In this document: positions 10,901 through 22,100 of the stretch, piece by piece
Position numbering within the stretch: position 1 is the stretch's first letter
Layout of the letters: each line of letters opens with the position of its first letter
Origin: Cyanophora paradoxa
Lineage: Eukaryota; Glaucocystophyceae; Cyanophorales; Cyanophoraceae
DNA length: 64,000 bases
Assembly: GCA_004431415.1 (NCBI GenBank)
Contig: QPMI01000409.1
Span: 186,001-250,000, forward strand
Direction: 5' to 3'
The notes under the pieces: generated by a model
Told to the model about the DNA's origin: nothing
The model's input: the letters and a program-made list of their open reading frames with translations, nothing else
Databases searched by the model: none
Made by a program: the position numbers and the translations under genes

Positions 10901-12119
10901 GAACTCCTCCTCCACCACCTGCCCCCGCCCGCACCGTTCGGAGAGTTCCTGGAGAGAAAAGGAAAGGAAAAGGGCGGACCTTCCGGGCGACCTCGTCGAA
11001 AATCTTCAGCACCTCGATGGGGGCGTCCGCCACGAACATGGCGAGCGCCTGGTACTCCTGCGCTGGGCTCGCACGCGCCCCGCACGAGCCGGTTCGGCAC
11101 GGTCGCGCACCGGCTCCGGGATCATGTCGTTGTAGTTCACGACGAAGCTCTGGTTGTTCTCTGCCGCGACGTTTAGAGGTGGGCGGCGCTGGAATGCAAA
11201 GCGGCGCACTCGCGGCCATCTCGCGGATCGCCCGCTTGTACTTCGGCTCGAGGCCCGCCTCGACGTCCTTGGCCGGGTTGTACTTCGTGATGAACTTCCT
11301 GAACTTGGCCATAATGGCCATCTTATTCGTCTGCTGGATGACCCACTGCCTAATGGGCCCGCGGACGTCCTCGAAGTTCAAGCCGATCGGCTGCCGCGCC
11401 AGCATTAGGCAGGGCGGTCGGTCGCTCTACGCATTCGCGGAAGCTAACGCCTCGCATCGGTGGGTCGCACCTCGGCCGCGTCCTCCTCCGCGATATCGTC
11501 GGCCTCCACGCCCTGCTCCCGCGCAAGGCGCTCCAGCCTGCGCCGACGAGCGCGCGCCCTGACTTCTTCGTCATCCTCATCCTCTGCGTAGAGAGAGCAT
11601 TACGTCGTTTACGGAGCGAAAGGCGCGGGCCAGCCATACCGTCCTCCTCCTCGAACGCGGCGCGGCGGCGGCGGTCGCGGCGAGCGTCGCGGCGATCGAG
11701 CTGCTCCTCAGCTTCCCTCCTCGCCTCGTAGTCCATGTCCCCCGCCTCTTCCGCCTCGCGCTCGGCGTCGTCGTCGCGCTCATAGGCATCGAGTCCCTCT
11801 TGCGCCCGGTAGTCGCTGCGCCGCGCTGCGTGAGTGCCGCGGAAGGAAAGCGACAGCGCCTGCAGCTGAGATAGAAACGTACTTCTCGGCGTTCTCGAGA
11901 AGGTCCTCGCCCTCCTCCTCCTCCTCCTCGCGGTTCGGCTCCTCGTCCTGGAGCAGCGCATCCGCCATCGACTCCTCCACGGCCTCATCCTCCTGCTGCA
12001 TCGGCTGCGACGCCTGCTGCGAGTCCTCCTGCATCCCCTGGCTTTCGGAGTCCGGGTTGTCCTGCGCCGTGCGTGAGCACCGCTGCCGCCTGCACGTTGC
12101 GCTCGAGCGCGCGTACCAT
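7915..12119 (-). CDS. MCM2: DNA replication licensing factor MCM2
   Basis: MCM2 is one of the six subunits of the MCM2-7 replicative helicase. The conserved blocks run in order along the minus strand: acidic N-terminus; [12 protein letters not shown]; a zinc finger with CVKC and CPEC pairs around 10600-10460; [17 protein letters not shown]; Walker [17 protein letters not shown] at about 9690; Walker [18 protein letters not shown] at about 9480; the arginine finger region [12 protein letters not shown] at about 9170; and [19 protein letters not shown] at about 8730. The stop is at 7915. About 20 introns, most near 50-60 bases, can be placed by family alignment. Two of them (10639-10684 and 9397-9455) begin with GC. 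I chose the ATG at 12119, in an AAAGATGG context, with an intron starting straight after it; the open frame also extends to an ATG at 12238. The protein acts in the nucleus and its acidic N-terminus is the usual kinase and histone contact region. Confidence 0.95.
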
Positions 12120-12305
12120 CTTTGCGAATCGGACGCCTCAAGACTTGCACTACCAGCGCTCTCAAAGACGAGCCTAGCCGATCTGGCGGGAACTCGTTTG
12201 TGCTGCCCGTACCCCCCGCCGGCTCCGCCCTGGGTCACCGCCCTGCTAACTGGCGAGTCTAGATCTGCTGCGACCGGAAGCTCTTAGTTGTGGTATCGAG
12301 ACTCT
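12120..12305. promoter_or_regulatory. Short divergent promoter region, MCM2 / USP
   Basis: Only about 186 bases separate the inferred MCM2 start codon (minus strand) from the deubiquitinase ATG at 12306 (plus strand), so both 5' untranslated regions and promoters must share this stretch. No TATA box is evident. The conclusion rests on gene placement, not on a recognised motif. Confidence 0.4.
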
Positions 12306-14735
12306 ATGGGCGGCAGCGGAAGCCGCCTTGAGAAGGAGAACATATCCGCCTACGGGCTCGAGAACTTCGGTAACACGTGCGTGTGAAGGAACCCGCCTCG
12401 TGCAAATGAGCCGATACAGCGCCCGCCTGTCGCCCCGCGCCTCGCCCCCCGCGACGGATCGGTCGTCCCGGCGCGCCTCACGCTGCCCCCGCAGCTGCTA
12501 CTGCAACAGCGTACTCCAGGCGCTCTACTATTGTCAGCCTTTCCGTCGACGCGTGCTCGAGTATCTGCAAGAGCACGAGAAGGATGCGTACAAAGGTGAG
12601 GCGGTCGAGTCTGCGCGGGTCCCGCACGCCGAGCGGCGCGGGCCCAGCCGTGCGGTCCTGCCCAATGCGCTGCGCCGCACTCGATCGCGGGGCCGCACCG
12701 CCTCACGCTGCGTCGCGGCAGCGTCGGAGGACGACACCAGTCTGCTCATGTGCCTCGCGGAGCTGTTCCACACGATATCGATCTCGAAGAAGAAGCAGGG
12801 TGTAATAGCGCCACGGAAGGTGCGGCGGGCTCCTCTGGAATGCACGTCCCTCGCGCCCCAGCGCTGACCGCGCGGCCCAGTTCGTGTCGAAGGTGAAGAA
12901 GGAGAACGAGCTCTTCCGCAGCTTCATGCATCAGGTGCGCGCCCGCACATCCCCCTCGCCTCGACGCGGAGCCGACCAGGGCCGGTCCAGGATGCCCATG
13001 AGTTCCTCAACTACCTCCTCAACGAGATCGACGAGCAGCTCAAGAAGGTGAATTGTACCCCTCCCTTGCCCTGCGGCTCGCGGCGTGCTGAGGCCCTAGG
13101 GGGGTGCAGGAGGCTCGGGAGCGGCCCGCGGTGCCGCCGGAGCCGCCTTCGCACGGGAAGCGCGGACGCTCCAACTCCATCCGCCTACCCCCCCTCGCGG
13201 CGCCGCCCACGGTACCACACGACGGGGACGCCCGCCCGCCCACCGCCCCTCTCCCCCACCCCACCTCCGCCCCGATCCTCCACACCCTTGCGGACGGGCG
13301 AGGTACACCGCCGGTGTCCGCGGCCCCGCCCCCCTCCTCGGCCGGCGACGGCGAGCAGCGCACCTGGATCCACGAAATATTCCAGGCACCTCCACCCCCC
13401 TCCCTTGATATCCTCTCCACCGCTTCTGATGTCCGGCAGGGGGTGCTGACGTCGGAGACGCGGTGTCTGAACTGTGAGGCGACGACATGCCGCGACGAGC
13501 GTACGTGCTCCTGCTCGGAAACATCGAGAACAACGCTGACGCGCGCATCGTCTGTCGCCAGGCTTCATAGACCTTTCCCTCGATATCGAGCAGGTGCAAT
13601 CGGATCAGATCAGATGAGAACTAACATAGAGGGGCGGGGGCCCCGGCCCGAGCTGGCGGGGTCTGACGGGGTCGGCCGGGCCCCGGCCTTCGCTCGCAGA
13701 ACACGTCGCTGACGTACTGCCTGAAGTCGTTCGGGGCGGTGGAGACCTTGGGGGGCAACGACAAGTTCTTCTGCGAGACCTGCCGCTGCCTCCAGGAGGC
13801 CCAGCGCCGCATGCGGGTACGGCACTTTTGGAAGGGGGAAGGGGGGGGGATGCTCGGCTCAGGGGGGTACAGGTGAAGCGGCTGCCGCGGGTGCTGGCCC
13901 TCCACCTGAAGCGCTTCAAGTACATCGAGCAGCTGCAGGCGCGCCGCCACAACCCGGCCCGCGTACCCCCGCCACCCCGCTGACGCGCCTGTACCCGCCT
14001 GCAGCGGTACAAGAAGCTCTCCTACCGCGTCGTCTTCCCCCTCGAGCTGAAGGCAGGCCGTGGCCGGGGCCGAGCGCCGCCCCGTCGGCTCCCTCTCACC
14101 CGCCCGCTGACGCGGCGAGCCCCGCCCGCCCGCGATCGAATCAGGTGTGCAACGCGTCGGAGGGGGCGGAGGATCCCGACCGGCCCTACTCCCTCTTCGC
14201 CGTCGTCGTCCACGTCGGCTCCGGGCCCAACCACGGTCCGCCGGCCCCGCCCGAACCCTCGCCATCACCTCGAACGAGATAAGCTCTGGCGAGCTAAGCT
14301 GCCCCGAAGCAAGGCACAAGCCTAAAGACAGTTGCAGCACGTTTCTTAGGCCTGTTCAGCTCAAGCGAGCTCTCGCCACCTCCGAGACTCTGTGCCTGTG
14401 TACCTGAAGCTCGCTCGCGCCCCGGCAGGCCACTACGTGACGGCGGTGCGGAGCGGGCAGCACTGGGTCCTCTTCGACGACGACACTGTCGAGCTCCTCG
14501 ACGAGGGCGCCATCCAGGCCCGCCCCGCCCCGCCCCGCCCCTCGTGAGAGGCCTTTTGAAAAAAGATAAGAAGAACTATAGGATTAAAACTATAGAAATT
14601 GAATGTCCGCACCGCCCCACACTGATCTCGAGCTCGGGGGGCCCCGGGGCGCAGGCGTTCTTCGGGCTGACGCAGGACAGCGCCGGTTCCACCGAGGCGG
14701 CGTACATCCTCTTCTACGCCTCCGAGGGGCCTTAG
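12306..14735 (+). CDS. Ubiquitin carboxyl-terminal hydrolase, USP12/USP46 type
   Basis: This is a cysteine protease of the USP family that removes ubiquitin from substrates; the USP12/46 group is activated by WD40 partners (WDR48/UAF1). Start ATG 12306 ([12 protein letters not shown]). The Cys box [15 protein letters not shown] is completed across the first intron. Next come [42 protein letters not shown] (the second Cys pair of the zinc site), [25 protein letters not shown] and the His box [19 protein letters not shown] with catalytic His and Asp. The C-terminus is [10 protein letters not shown], stop at 14735. All three catalytic residues are present. Thirteen introns fit the family. Four of them start with GC: 13386-13439, 13939-14004, 14053-14144 and 14518-14653. 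A Pro/Ser-rich insert of about 80 residues precedes WIHEIFQ. Confidence 0.95.
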
Positions 14736-15195
14736 AGCAGCCTGGATCGGAGGAGCTAGAGCGTCGCGCCGCCCTCTTCTCTTTCTCTGTTTCTTTCCCC
14801 CGGCCCCTCCCCCGTCCCGTTGTCCCCTACAGCTAGCGCCGCCCCCAAGGCTAACAGCGGGAAAGGTCCCGAAATGCGGGGCCTGCGCTTGCAGGGAGCC
14901 AAAAACAATAACGATCGACTGCGTTCTGTACACCAGGAACATGGAATTGGCGCGGAATCGAGAGAAGACAGGGAGAAGGCGCGAGGACCAGGAAAGCTGT
15001 GTCTGCCTGGAGAAGAAGAGGAAGAGAAGCGGTGATAGCTCAGGAATAAGGATGCCGGTGGCGGAGGAGCGCGGCTGGAGAGGCGGAGGGATGGACGGGG
15101 GAACGAGCGCCGCCCGCCGCACTCGAAAGAGACACAAGGGCGGGGGGGCGGAGCGACGAAGGGGAGGAGCAGCGAGAGGCGGAGAAGAGATGAGG
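14736..15195. other. Convergent spacer between USP and proteasome beta genes
   Basis: About 460 bases between two stop codons on opposite strands; it must hold both 3' untranslated regions and terminators. The first part is pyrimidine-rich and the second purine-rich on the plus strand, as two convergent 3' ends would give. No further gene is seen. Confidence 0.5.
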
Positions 15196-15813
15196 CTACG
15201 CGGCCGCCTGCCTCGGTGCGAACAGGTTCTTCGACTCGCCGAGAGTGCGAATGCCGTTCTTGTCAACCACCTTGATAAGGTAGTTCGGCTGGTTGATGAG
15301 CAACCGGAGCTGGATCTCCTTGATGCATTTCTCCATAAGCTGGAGGCCCTGGGCCTCGCTCATGGACTCCTGGTAGTGCCGGTCAAGCACGGAGAGGCAG
15401 AAGAACGAGCCGTAGCCGTGCGCGGCGGTCTTCATCGGGTGCATCGATGCGATGTAATCCATGAAGTACAGGGACGGCTGACCGCTGTGCTTGTCAAAGC
15501 CGGCGACGAGAATGTTGCACTGGTACGGGCTCTGGCGCAGGTACTTCGCGAGCTCGCCGCGAATGAAGTGCGCCGCCGCGTGCGTGTCAAGTTGAATGCC
15601 AGTCCGGTACTTGTACAGGTGGATGTTCTTCTGGATATACTCCGTGAACTGGATGGTGTCCCCGAGCTCGCCGGCCGCCGCCAGAAGCTTGGAGTCATCC
15701 AGCTCCATGATCTTGTCGGCCGCATCGTGCATGACGACGACCGAGCGCGGGTTCGACATGTCGCAGGCAACCATTACGTAGCCATCGCCGACGAAGCCGA
15801 TGAGGGAATCCAT
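15196..15813 (-). CDS. 20S proteasome beta subunit, PSMB2 (beta4) type
   Basis: A single uninterrupted exon of 205 codons. The start at 15813 gives MDSLIGFVGDGYVMVACD and the protein ends APRQAAA. Recognisable blocks are MHDAADKIMELDDSKLLAA, GIQLDTHAAAHFIRGELAKY, NILVAGFDKHSGQPSLYF and YGSFFCLSVLDRHY. The protein lacks an N-terminal propeptide ending in a catalytic Thr; it starts directly with the mature fold, as expected for the non-catalytic beta4 subunit of the 20S core in nucleus and cytosol. Length matches the family (about 200 residues). It is the only clear multi-block gene in the window without an intron in its coding part. Confidence 0.95.
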   Translation of the reverse strand: MDSLIGFVGDGYVMVACDMSNPRSVVVMHDAADKIMELDDSKLLAAAGELGDTIQFTEYIQKNIHLYKYRTGIQLDTHAAAHFIRGELAKYLRQSPYQCNILVAGFDKHSGQPSLYFMDYIASMHPMKTAAHGYGSFFCLSVLDRHYQESMSEAQGLQLMEKCIKEIQLRLLINQPNYLIKVVDKNGIRTLGESKNLFAPRQAAA

Positions 15814-16201
15814 CGCGAGTACGTGGATCTGCGCGGTACGCGCAGAGTCAAGGTCCGCACGGGGAGCCTCGCTGGACCCCGCGCTGAGGTCAGACGCACC
15901 GAGCAGCGCCTTCCGGGGGGTAGGAAAGGGGGATACAGGGTTTAACCAGGTTGGGGTCAGCCACCACCACTCTGGTCTCGATATGGCTTCCTATCGCTTC
16001 ACTTAGAGCTCCCCTTGACACCTGCGTTCCAAGTACCGGCCTCTCACCTGCGTTCTTGCGCGCGCCCTAGCCCGGCCCGCCAAGGGCGCACTCTGATATA
16101 GCGCTCCGGCGACGCTGGGGAACGCGGCCGCTGCCACTTCATCGCCACCGCCTTGCACCCGCCGCGCGACCAACACACCGGTACTTATGTACCTCCCACG
16201 T
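15814..16201. other. Upstream region of the proteasome beta gene
   Basis: GC-rich sequence with no conserved coding block. It must contain the promoter of the minus-strand proteasome gene. I see nothing else I can support. Confidence 0.3.
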
Positions 16202-17003
16202 GCATGCGCACCCGCCGCCTGCGCAGCTCAACCCTAGGCTCGCCCACCCGTTTCGCCGCCGGTGAGCCGATCCTCCTACCGTTCGCACTTGGAAGCACAG
16301 CCAAGAATTCCACGGGGCCCGACGCGGACGCCGGCGGGCATTCGAAGAGGTGTCGGGCCCGGGGGAGAAGAAGGCGGAAGTGGAGGCCCACGCCTCCGTC
16401 ATCCGCGACACCTCCTGGTCCGCACTGCCCCGCCCCGATCGCGACGGCGCCCCTCCAGGCCCCCGCTGCCGACGCCGCGGCGCCTGCAGCTGACGGGCCG
16501 GGCCGGGGCGCCGGCGCCGCAGGCACCGCCCATCCCCGCCGCCAGCACCCGCGGCCGGCCAGCAGCTGCCCCGCGCTCCGCCATTGTCGTTCCAGACTTC
16601 TGCTCCGCCTCCGCCTCCGCCTTGGCCTCCTCAAGCTCTCTCTAGCCGACGTATCTCCTCCACTTGCGCCCATCCGCGAGCGCCTCCCCGCTGCCCCAGC
16701 CTCGTCCCCGGCCCTACCTCCGTTCCGGCTTACGATCATAATGCTCCCGCTCTCGGCCGCGCCGCCCCCGCCGCCCTTCTCGCACTGCGGCAGGCCAACG
16801 CCATCCTCCGACTCGGCCTTGCCCATCTGCCGCCGCGCCCGCCCTCTCCTGTGCAGCGCGCTTTGCCGCCCCCTCTGCCCTGGCCACAACCGCTTCTCCC
16901 GATCGGGGACTCTGGCCTGCCAGGCTGCTGCTGCGCATGCGCAGCCGGGCCCGGCACGCCCCTCCTCGAGAATGGCGCCGGTGGCGAGCAGCCGGCAAGC
17001 TAG
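16202..17003 (+). CDS. Doubtful Pro/Ala-rich gene, unrecognised
   Basis: Several plus-strand pieces have coding-like composition: about 16340-16420 can be read as EVSGPGEKKAEVEAHASVI, and about 16725-16900 as AYDHNAPALGRAAPAALLAL followed by a proline-rich run, with a stop near 17003. The pieces lie in different frames, so introns would be needed, and the ATG at 16202 is only one option. The minus strand is also open for 419 codons here (16185-17444) but with a composition that looks like a shadow. No family is recognised. It could be a short Pro-rich protein or non-coding GC-rich DNA. Confidence 0.25.
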
Positions 17004-17863
17004 GGCTGCCCCGGCGGAGGAGCCGGGGCCGCACTCGCGACCTCGTGCGCGCGGTATCGCTCCACCGTACATTTCCTCTCCCTTCCGCTCTTCCTGACGG
17101 TACCCCGGTACCCCTAGGCGTAGGCCTTCAGACGCCTGCGACCGGTTTCGGGGGACGATCGGCTCCTTCGCTAGCTGCAGGCGCGCCCCATATGCATGAA
17201 CGTCGCCGGCGCCGAGGCTATTAGCGCCTCCGGATCCTCGACCTGGTACCCCCCGACACTCAGTTCCCCTCTTGAGCTCCGGATCCCCGCTGACCTGTAC
17301 CCATTCAGACCTCGAATTGGTCGCTGTTTGCGCGCGCATGCATGAGACGCTCGCTGAGACGAATTTGGAGGCGAGCGGGACCGGTGCCACGCCCCGCCCC
17401 GGCCCGAGCTCCAGCTCGCGGAGCTCCTCGCGACCGACCGGCATCTGACCATGATGATGACCGCCCCTCGTATTTTAATCAGGAGCGCGCGCCTGACGTC
17501 CCACCTCTGGCCATGGGATCCGTCCCGCAGAGTAATCATGATCATGAATTCCGAAGGAGCCGTGTGCATGAGATTGGATTCGTGCGGCGACGGATCCTGG
17601 AGACCTGACTCTCACTTCAATAAGTTCATCCTATATATACAATGTCACTCCATCAAGACCATGGAATGCATCCGTACGCCGCGGACGTTAACGTTCGTGT
17701 ACAGCCAGCAGAGGGTAATTATAAGGCCGCTGGTTTATGATTATAATCATCTTCATGCAACCGGCACCTTTTACCTGTATAGCTAATTTATTCTCGACGC
17801 ATCTAACCTTTACAATTGCAACCTTTACCTTTATTCACGTCGCCGAGTCGCGTGTAATTTAAA

Positions 17864-18155
17864 TGCGCATCTCTACATTTTCCTGGGGACCCCTAATATT
17901 CACGATCACGATCACTGCGAAACATGTACATGTGCATGCGCGTGCTTCGATCGGGACAATTGCAATTCATAAGATTAATCTTGGTGGCATTTGTCAACCT
18001 ACACCTTAAGCTTATTCATTCTCGTCACATATAATTATAAGTGCGCAGCTTTACATTTTCCCGGGGACCCCGGCCGCGGGCCCTGGCCTCACGATCACGA
18101 TCGCTGCGAAACATGTACATGTACTTATATATGTACGTGCACGTGCTTCGATCGC
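17864..18155. repeat. Diverged direct repeat within the island
   Basis: A block at about 17864-17955 containing CTACATTTTCCTGGGGACCC, CACGATCACGATCACTGCG, AAACATGTACATG and CGTGCTTCGATCG recurs in the same order and orientation at about 18046-18155. The second copy carries a GC-rich insertion after GGGGACCCC and an extra ATGTAC unit. This is a tandem segmental duplication with an offset near 180 bases, followed by divergence. Confidence 0.8.
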
Positions 18156-18241
18156 ATATACTTCGAGGAGGGGTGGTTTTTTTTCGCCGACCATCAGTAA
18201 TCGATTACTTCGAATTTGGTAACTGCAATATTAATGACCCA

Positions 18242-18289
18242 GTGGGCGAATCATCGATCGCACGCGATATCGATCGATGATTCGCCCAC
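18242..18289. repeat. Perfect 19-base inverted repeat (hairpin)
   Basis: GTGGGCGAATCATCGATCG at 18242-18260 is the exact reverse complement of 18271-18289; the ten-base loop is CACGCGATAT. It is the longest perfect stem I found in the island. Confidence 0.9.
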
Positions 18290-19394
18290 GCACATTGCTT
18301 ATGTATACGTATACGTACGTACGGATCGGACTATAATTGTAAGCATGTTCAGCGTTGATCGTGACTTAATTTGACGTAGGTGTTATTATGAACACAAATG
18401 TTAATCATGATTATAATTACAAGCTCGAGTCACATCGCTAACGTTCAAGGTTCTTTTCTCAAGTTGATTCGAGCTGGATCCCGGAACGGGAAATGTCCGT
18501 CGCGCTCTTTCTAATATTTATCTTCATGATCAGAAGCGCTTTCCGAAGTTCTTGAGAGTTCCATATGCATGGCACGCATGCACACTGGAAGAACTGAGAA
18601 GGTCGACGTCATTCTTTCGACATTCCGTTGCTGGAAACGGCGTTGGCCTTGGTACTATATATATATACAGTGTAGATTTAGATTTAGATCTAGATCCGGA
18701 ACTTATTTTTGCAGAATTTATGCGCGATATCGAGATGTCACGCGCAGCAAGATTAACAGCTGTTATGCCAGATTTAATAATTCCTTCAGCGGTACGCATA
18801 CCGCTGCGGGTGCGCATGCGCATGCGTGAAGTTAACGTTGATCGTGTGCGCGTACGGGCCAATCTCTCACGCCTGCTTGGCCTTGCGCGAGCAGATCTAG
18901 ATGCTGAAGATTACGGGATTGTTGGGCCCGCACACCGCATCGTACATGGTGACTCGCCCGGCTGCCATCGATCTCCCTCGTATGCATGAGCAACGAGATC
19001 AAGAACAATCGATGCATATGTCGACGTCGCGGGTGGTACACGCGTACGCCATCGTTGCTACCTAGTAGTTATATTACATTGAAGCCACGGCGCAGTTTCG
19101 TCGCATATACACCGATCTCGGGCTGTACTGACCCATCCCGGATGAGCTGCAAGATGTTCACGTATACGCGTGCACGCGCGCGTACGTCATGATCATGATA
19201 TCGATCATGATCATCTGCATGATCATGATATATATCGGCCATCCGGGTGCGCCGTTTCCATAATCTTCCGCTTCTGTTTAATATATGTATACGTACATGT
19301 GTAATTCTTCTTGCACTGCAGAAACTTGACGTTGACGCTCGGGAACGTCGACCAAGCTTATAAAATTAAGCTGGCCATGCATATGCGCATGCCC

Positions 19395-19453
19395 ATGCCA
19401 CGATGGACCAGGGCGCGTATATACGTACGCGATGCCACGATGGACCAGGGCGA
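19395..19453. repeat. Short direct repeat
   Basis: ATGCCACGATGGACCAGGGC occurs at about 19395-19414 and again at 19432-19451, separated by a palindromic spacer with GTATATACGTACGC. A local duplication; no coding role is supported. Confidence 0.8.
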
Positions 19454-22100
19454 GTACGCGTGCGAAATTCAAACCACCAGTACCTGCAGCTGATCATATG
19501 TCTCTCCTAGTGATATGAGCGATCGCGAGCTCGAGCTCGATCGCGAGGCAGCGGTACCGGTGCTAGCGCTGAATATTAATAATGGCCATGGAGCGGTCGC
19601 GCGCGCGCGGGCCGGGTCGCCATCAGCCAACTTGATCTTCGATCATGAATTCCTGCAAGCTTTCGAATTCTAGATCTAGATCTAGATCTGATCATACGCA
19701 TGCATCGGATATATTCTTGAACTTATAATTATGCCCGGCCATATGCCATATGCATGCATGGCCTGCAGCTGGGAGCATGAACAGTGCGAGCTCGATCGAT
19801 ATCTCTAAGTGAATCTAGATCTAGATCTTTCGAAATTGCTGGTCAAGGCTTCCGAAATTGCAATTAATATTAAGCTCGTCCGGATTGAAAGATTTTTTAA
19901 CGCCGGCCCCAGCTATATAAAGCTAGCTATAGCTATAGCTATAGCTAGGGCGCTAGCGTTGATTCTCGGATACTATGATACGGATCGACGATGTCGATAT
20001 CAAATTTTGCTAACGTTTATGATCCGATGATCAAAGTTTAGGTGGTAACGAATCATGATCAGATTTCTTTAAACGGTAGACGTATACGTCCGTGTACCGT
20101 AGTACGAATTCGACGCTTCGAATTCAGCTGCGCTAGCGCTAGCGCTCGAGCGCTAGCTCATTATCATTGCACGTGCTCATCATGGCATCATGGCAACCGA
20201 TGATCCAGATCTAGATCTAGATCTGCGTATACGTATGCAGCCTTGCAGCTCGCGAGCGCATGATACACGCTCGCGTACGCGTTCGCGATCGTATACGCGG
20301 TAGAAATTTGAATCGCAAGCTTCGCGATCGATGTTGCCAAGTTAACGTTGTATACGTACGTATCTATGTACGTTCTCGCGATCGTTCGCGAAATCCACAT
20401 TTGTGCATGCATACGCATGCGCAGCTGCATGCCGCCGTGACTGCGCATGCACAGCTGCTGTAGATACGTACACGTGCGCGCGGGCGTGGACGCGACACAC
20501 ATGCATATAACGCGCATGCATGCGCGCGTATACGTACTACAGTATACGTACCGTATACGTAGTACGCGTACGACTGCAATCGCGAATAACCGATAACCGC
20601 GATATCGATCGCGGTATACGATCGGCTTTAAATTTCAATTCAAGATGATTTTAAGCGTTATATTAAGCACGTATACGTACGCGTGCTATATGTTCATGCG
20701 CATGCGCATGCATATGATCACGCGGCGCGGCAGATATCGATACTGACAGAAATTAAATATATGATCATATGCCGCAGTGCATGAATTCGAAGCTTAAGGC
20801 CTAGGCCTAATTATATAAGCCGGCGCCTGCACGCACATGTACTACGTATACGGTACATGTAATGACAGAAAACAAAAGCGTATACTTATACACATGCCAC
20901 AGTGTGCTGCATATATGCGCACACGTGCACATGAATATTGTATAATTATTCATCGCGGCTTATGCGGTCGAGTTCCGCCGCGCGCGCCCCGGCGCCCGGC
21001 TGCATGCGCAGTACTATATATGGCTAGTGCAGCGTGCAGCTGCAGATGCAGACGACATGTACAGATCTATCATAGTATATACTGGTATAGCTAGCTATCA
21101 ATTGCAAAGTAGTCTACGTACACCGGTTACCGAGCTCGCGATATCGATCGAGGCCCCGGCCGCGGCCCGGCCCCGCGCGCGGCCAGCGTCGAGCTCTGCG
21201 CATGCATATACACGTACGCGTGGCGCGCGCGCGCCGGCGCCGGCGCGCATGCGCACGAACGCAACGCCTGCATGCGCATATGCGCCGGCGCGCGCTGAAT
21301 TCGAACTACGTATACGTATCTACTAGCTACAGTATATATGCGTCGTGCTAGCTTTAAATATAACGTTAACGCTGAGACTCGCGATCGATATCGTGCGCAT
21401 GCACATATATATGTTTACGTACGCGTAAACCGTTGATCGTACATCGATCCGATATATACGCAACTTTTTGAATTCAAAGTTTAAACTTGGCTCTAGATAT
21501 AGATCTACTAATTTACCAGTTAGTAAATTTAAAAGTTATCATAGAATGATCCGCGCGCGATGCCATGCATATGATGATCCGATCGCGAGATCGATCGCGA
21601 TGATCCCGGCCCGCCGGGCCGCTGCGGGCCGCGCGCGGGCCCCGGCCCGGCCCGCCGCGCAGGCCATGCCCGGCGCTAGCTATAGATAGATGTAGTGTAC
21701 CTACCTGTTGAGCTAGCGCTGTATGCGCAGCTTGCAGGCCACTGGGCCATGGCCAGGCCCGCCAGCTAGGGGCCTACTAGGCTATGCCAGGTCTAGGAGA
21801 GCCATGCCATGATGGCCAGGACCCGCGCCGGCGCCATACCGGTACCGGTACGTGAAAATTCCGGCGTACTACGGTACCGGTAGGCTGCGGTAGCTATAGT
21901 TAGTATAGTACGCGTTTGGCCCACCCACCGGCGCCAGGCTGTAAGGATTCGAATTCGAAGCCCGGCGGCCGCCGACAGTACTAGTGCCCGCGGCCGCGGC
22001 CGACACTCGAGACGGCGGCTTTTTTTATTGGGGGGGTAAGAAAACTCCGCCGCGTTTTCGTCTCATTTTCGTGTGGTTTTAAGTTATTTTATTCGAGATT

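Larger units (their letters stand above)
17600..22100. repeat. Palindrome-saturated, AT-richer non-coding island
   Basis: From about 17.6 to 22.1 kb the GC content falls sharply relative to both sides and no open frame shows a conserved block. The sequence is built largely of short self-complementary words: GATC, CTAG, TATA, CGCG, GCATGC, TCGCGA, AGATCT. Runs such as (TAGATC) repeats at 19670-19690 and 20206-20222, (AGCTAT) repeats at 19915-19945 and GATCATGATCAT at 19195-19215 recur. I list the strongest inverted and direct repeats separately. I see no tRNA, rRNA or transposon gene inside it. It could be a structural, replication-related or simply neutrally decaying intergenic block; similar but shorter stretches occur near 4.0, 45.7-46.5 and 62.1-62.3 kb. 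Confidence 0.7.

Noticed and set aside
16185-17444. 419-codon minus-strand ORF
   Set aside because: Low-complexity Arg/Gly/Ala composition without blocks; the plus strand fits coding slightly better and even that is doubtful.
18552-18989. 145-codon plus-strand ORF in the island
   Set aside because: Contains TATATATA and GATCTAGATC repeats read as Tyr-Ile and Asp-Leu runs; no family block and no splice context.
19311-19493. Short peptide with DATMDQGEYACEIQ resembling the end of an immunoglobulin domain
   Set aside because: The similarity spans a duplicated 20-base DNA repeat in palindromic non-coding DNA, with no matching upstream half; most likely chance.
21170-21300. CGCGCGCGCCGGCGCCGGCG-type tract as a CpG island promoter
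   Set aside because: It lies inside the palindromic island with no gene start nearby; better explained as more self-complementary sequence.
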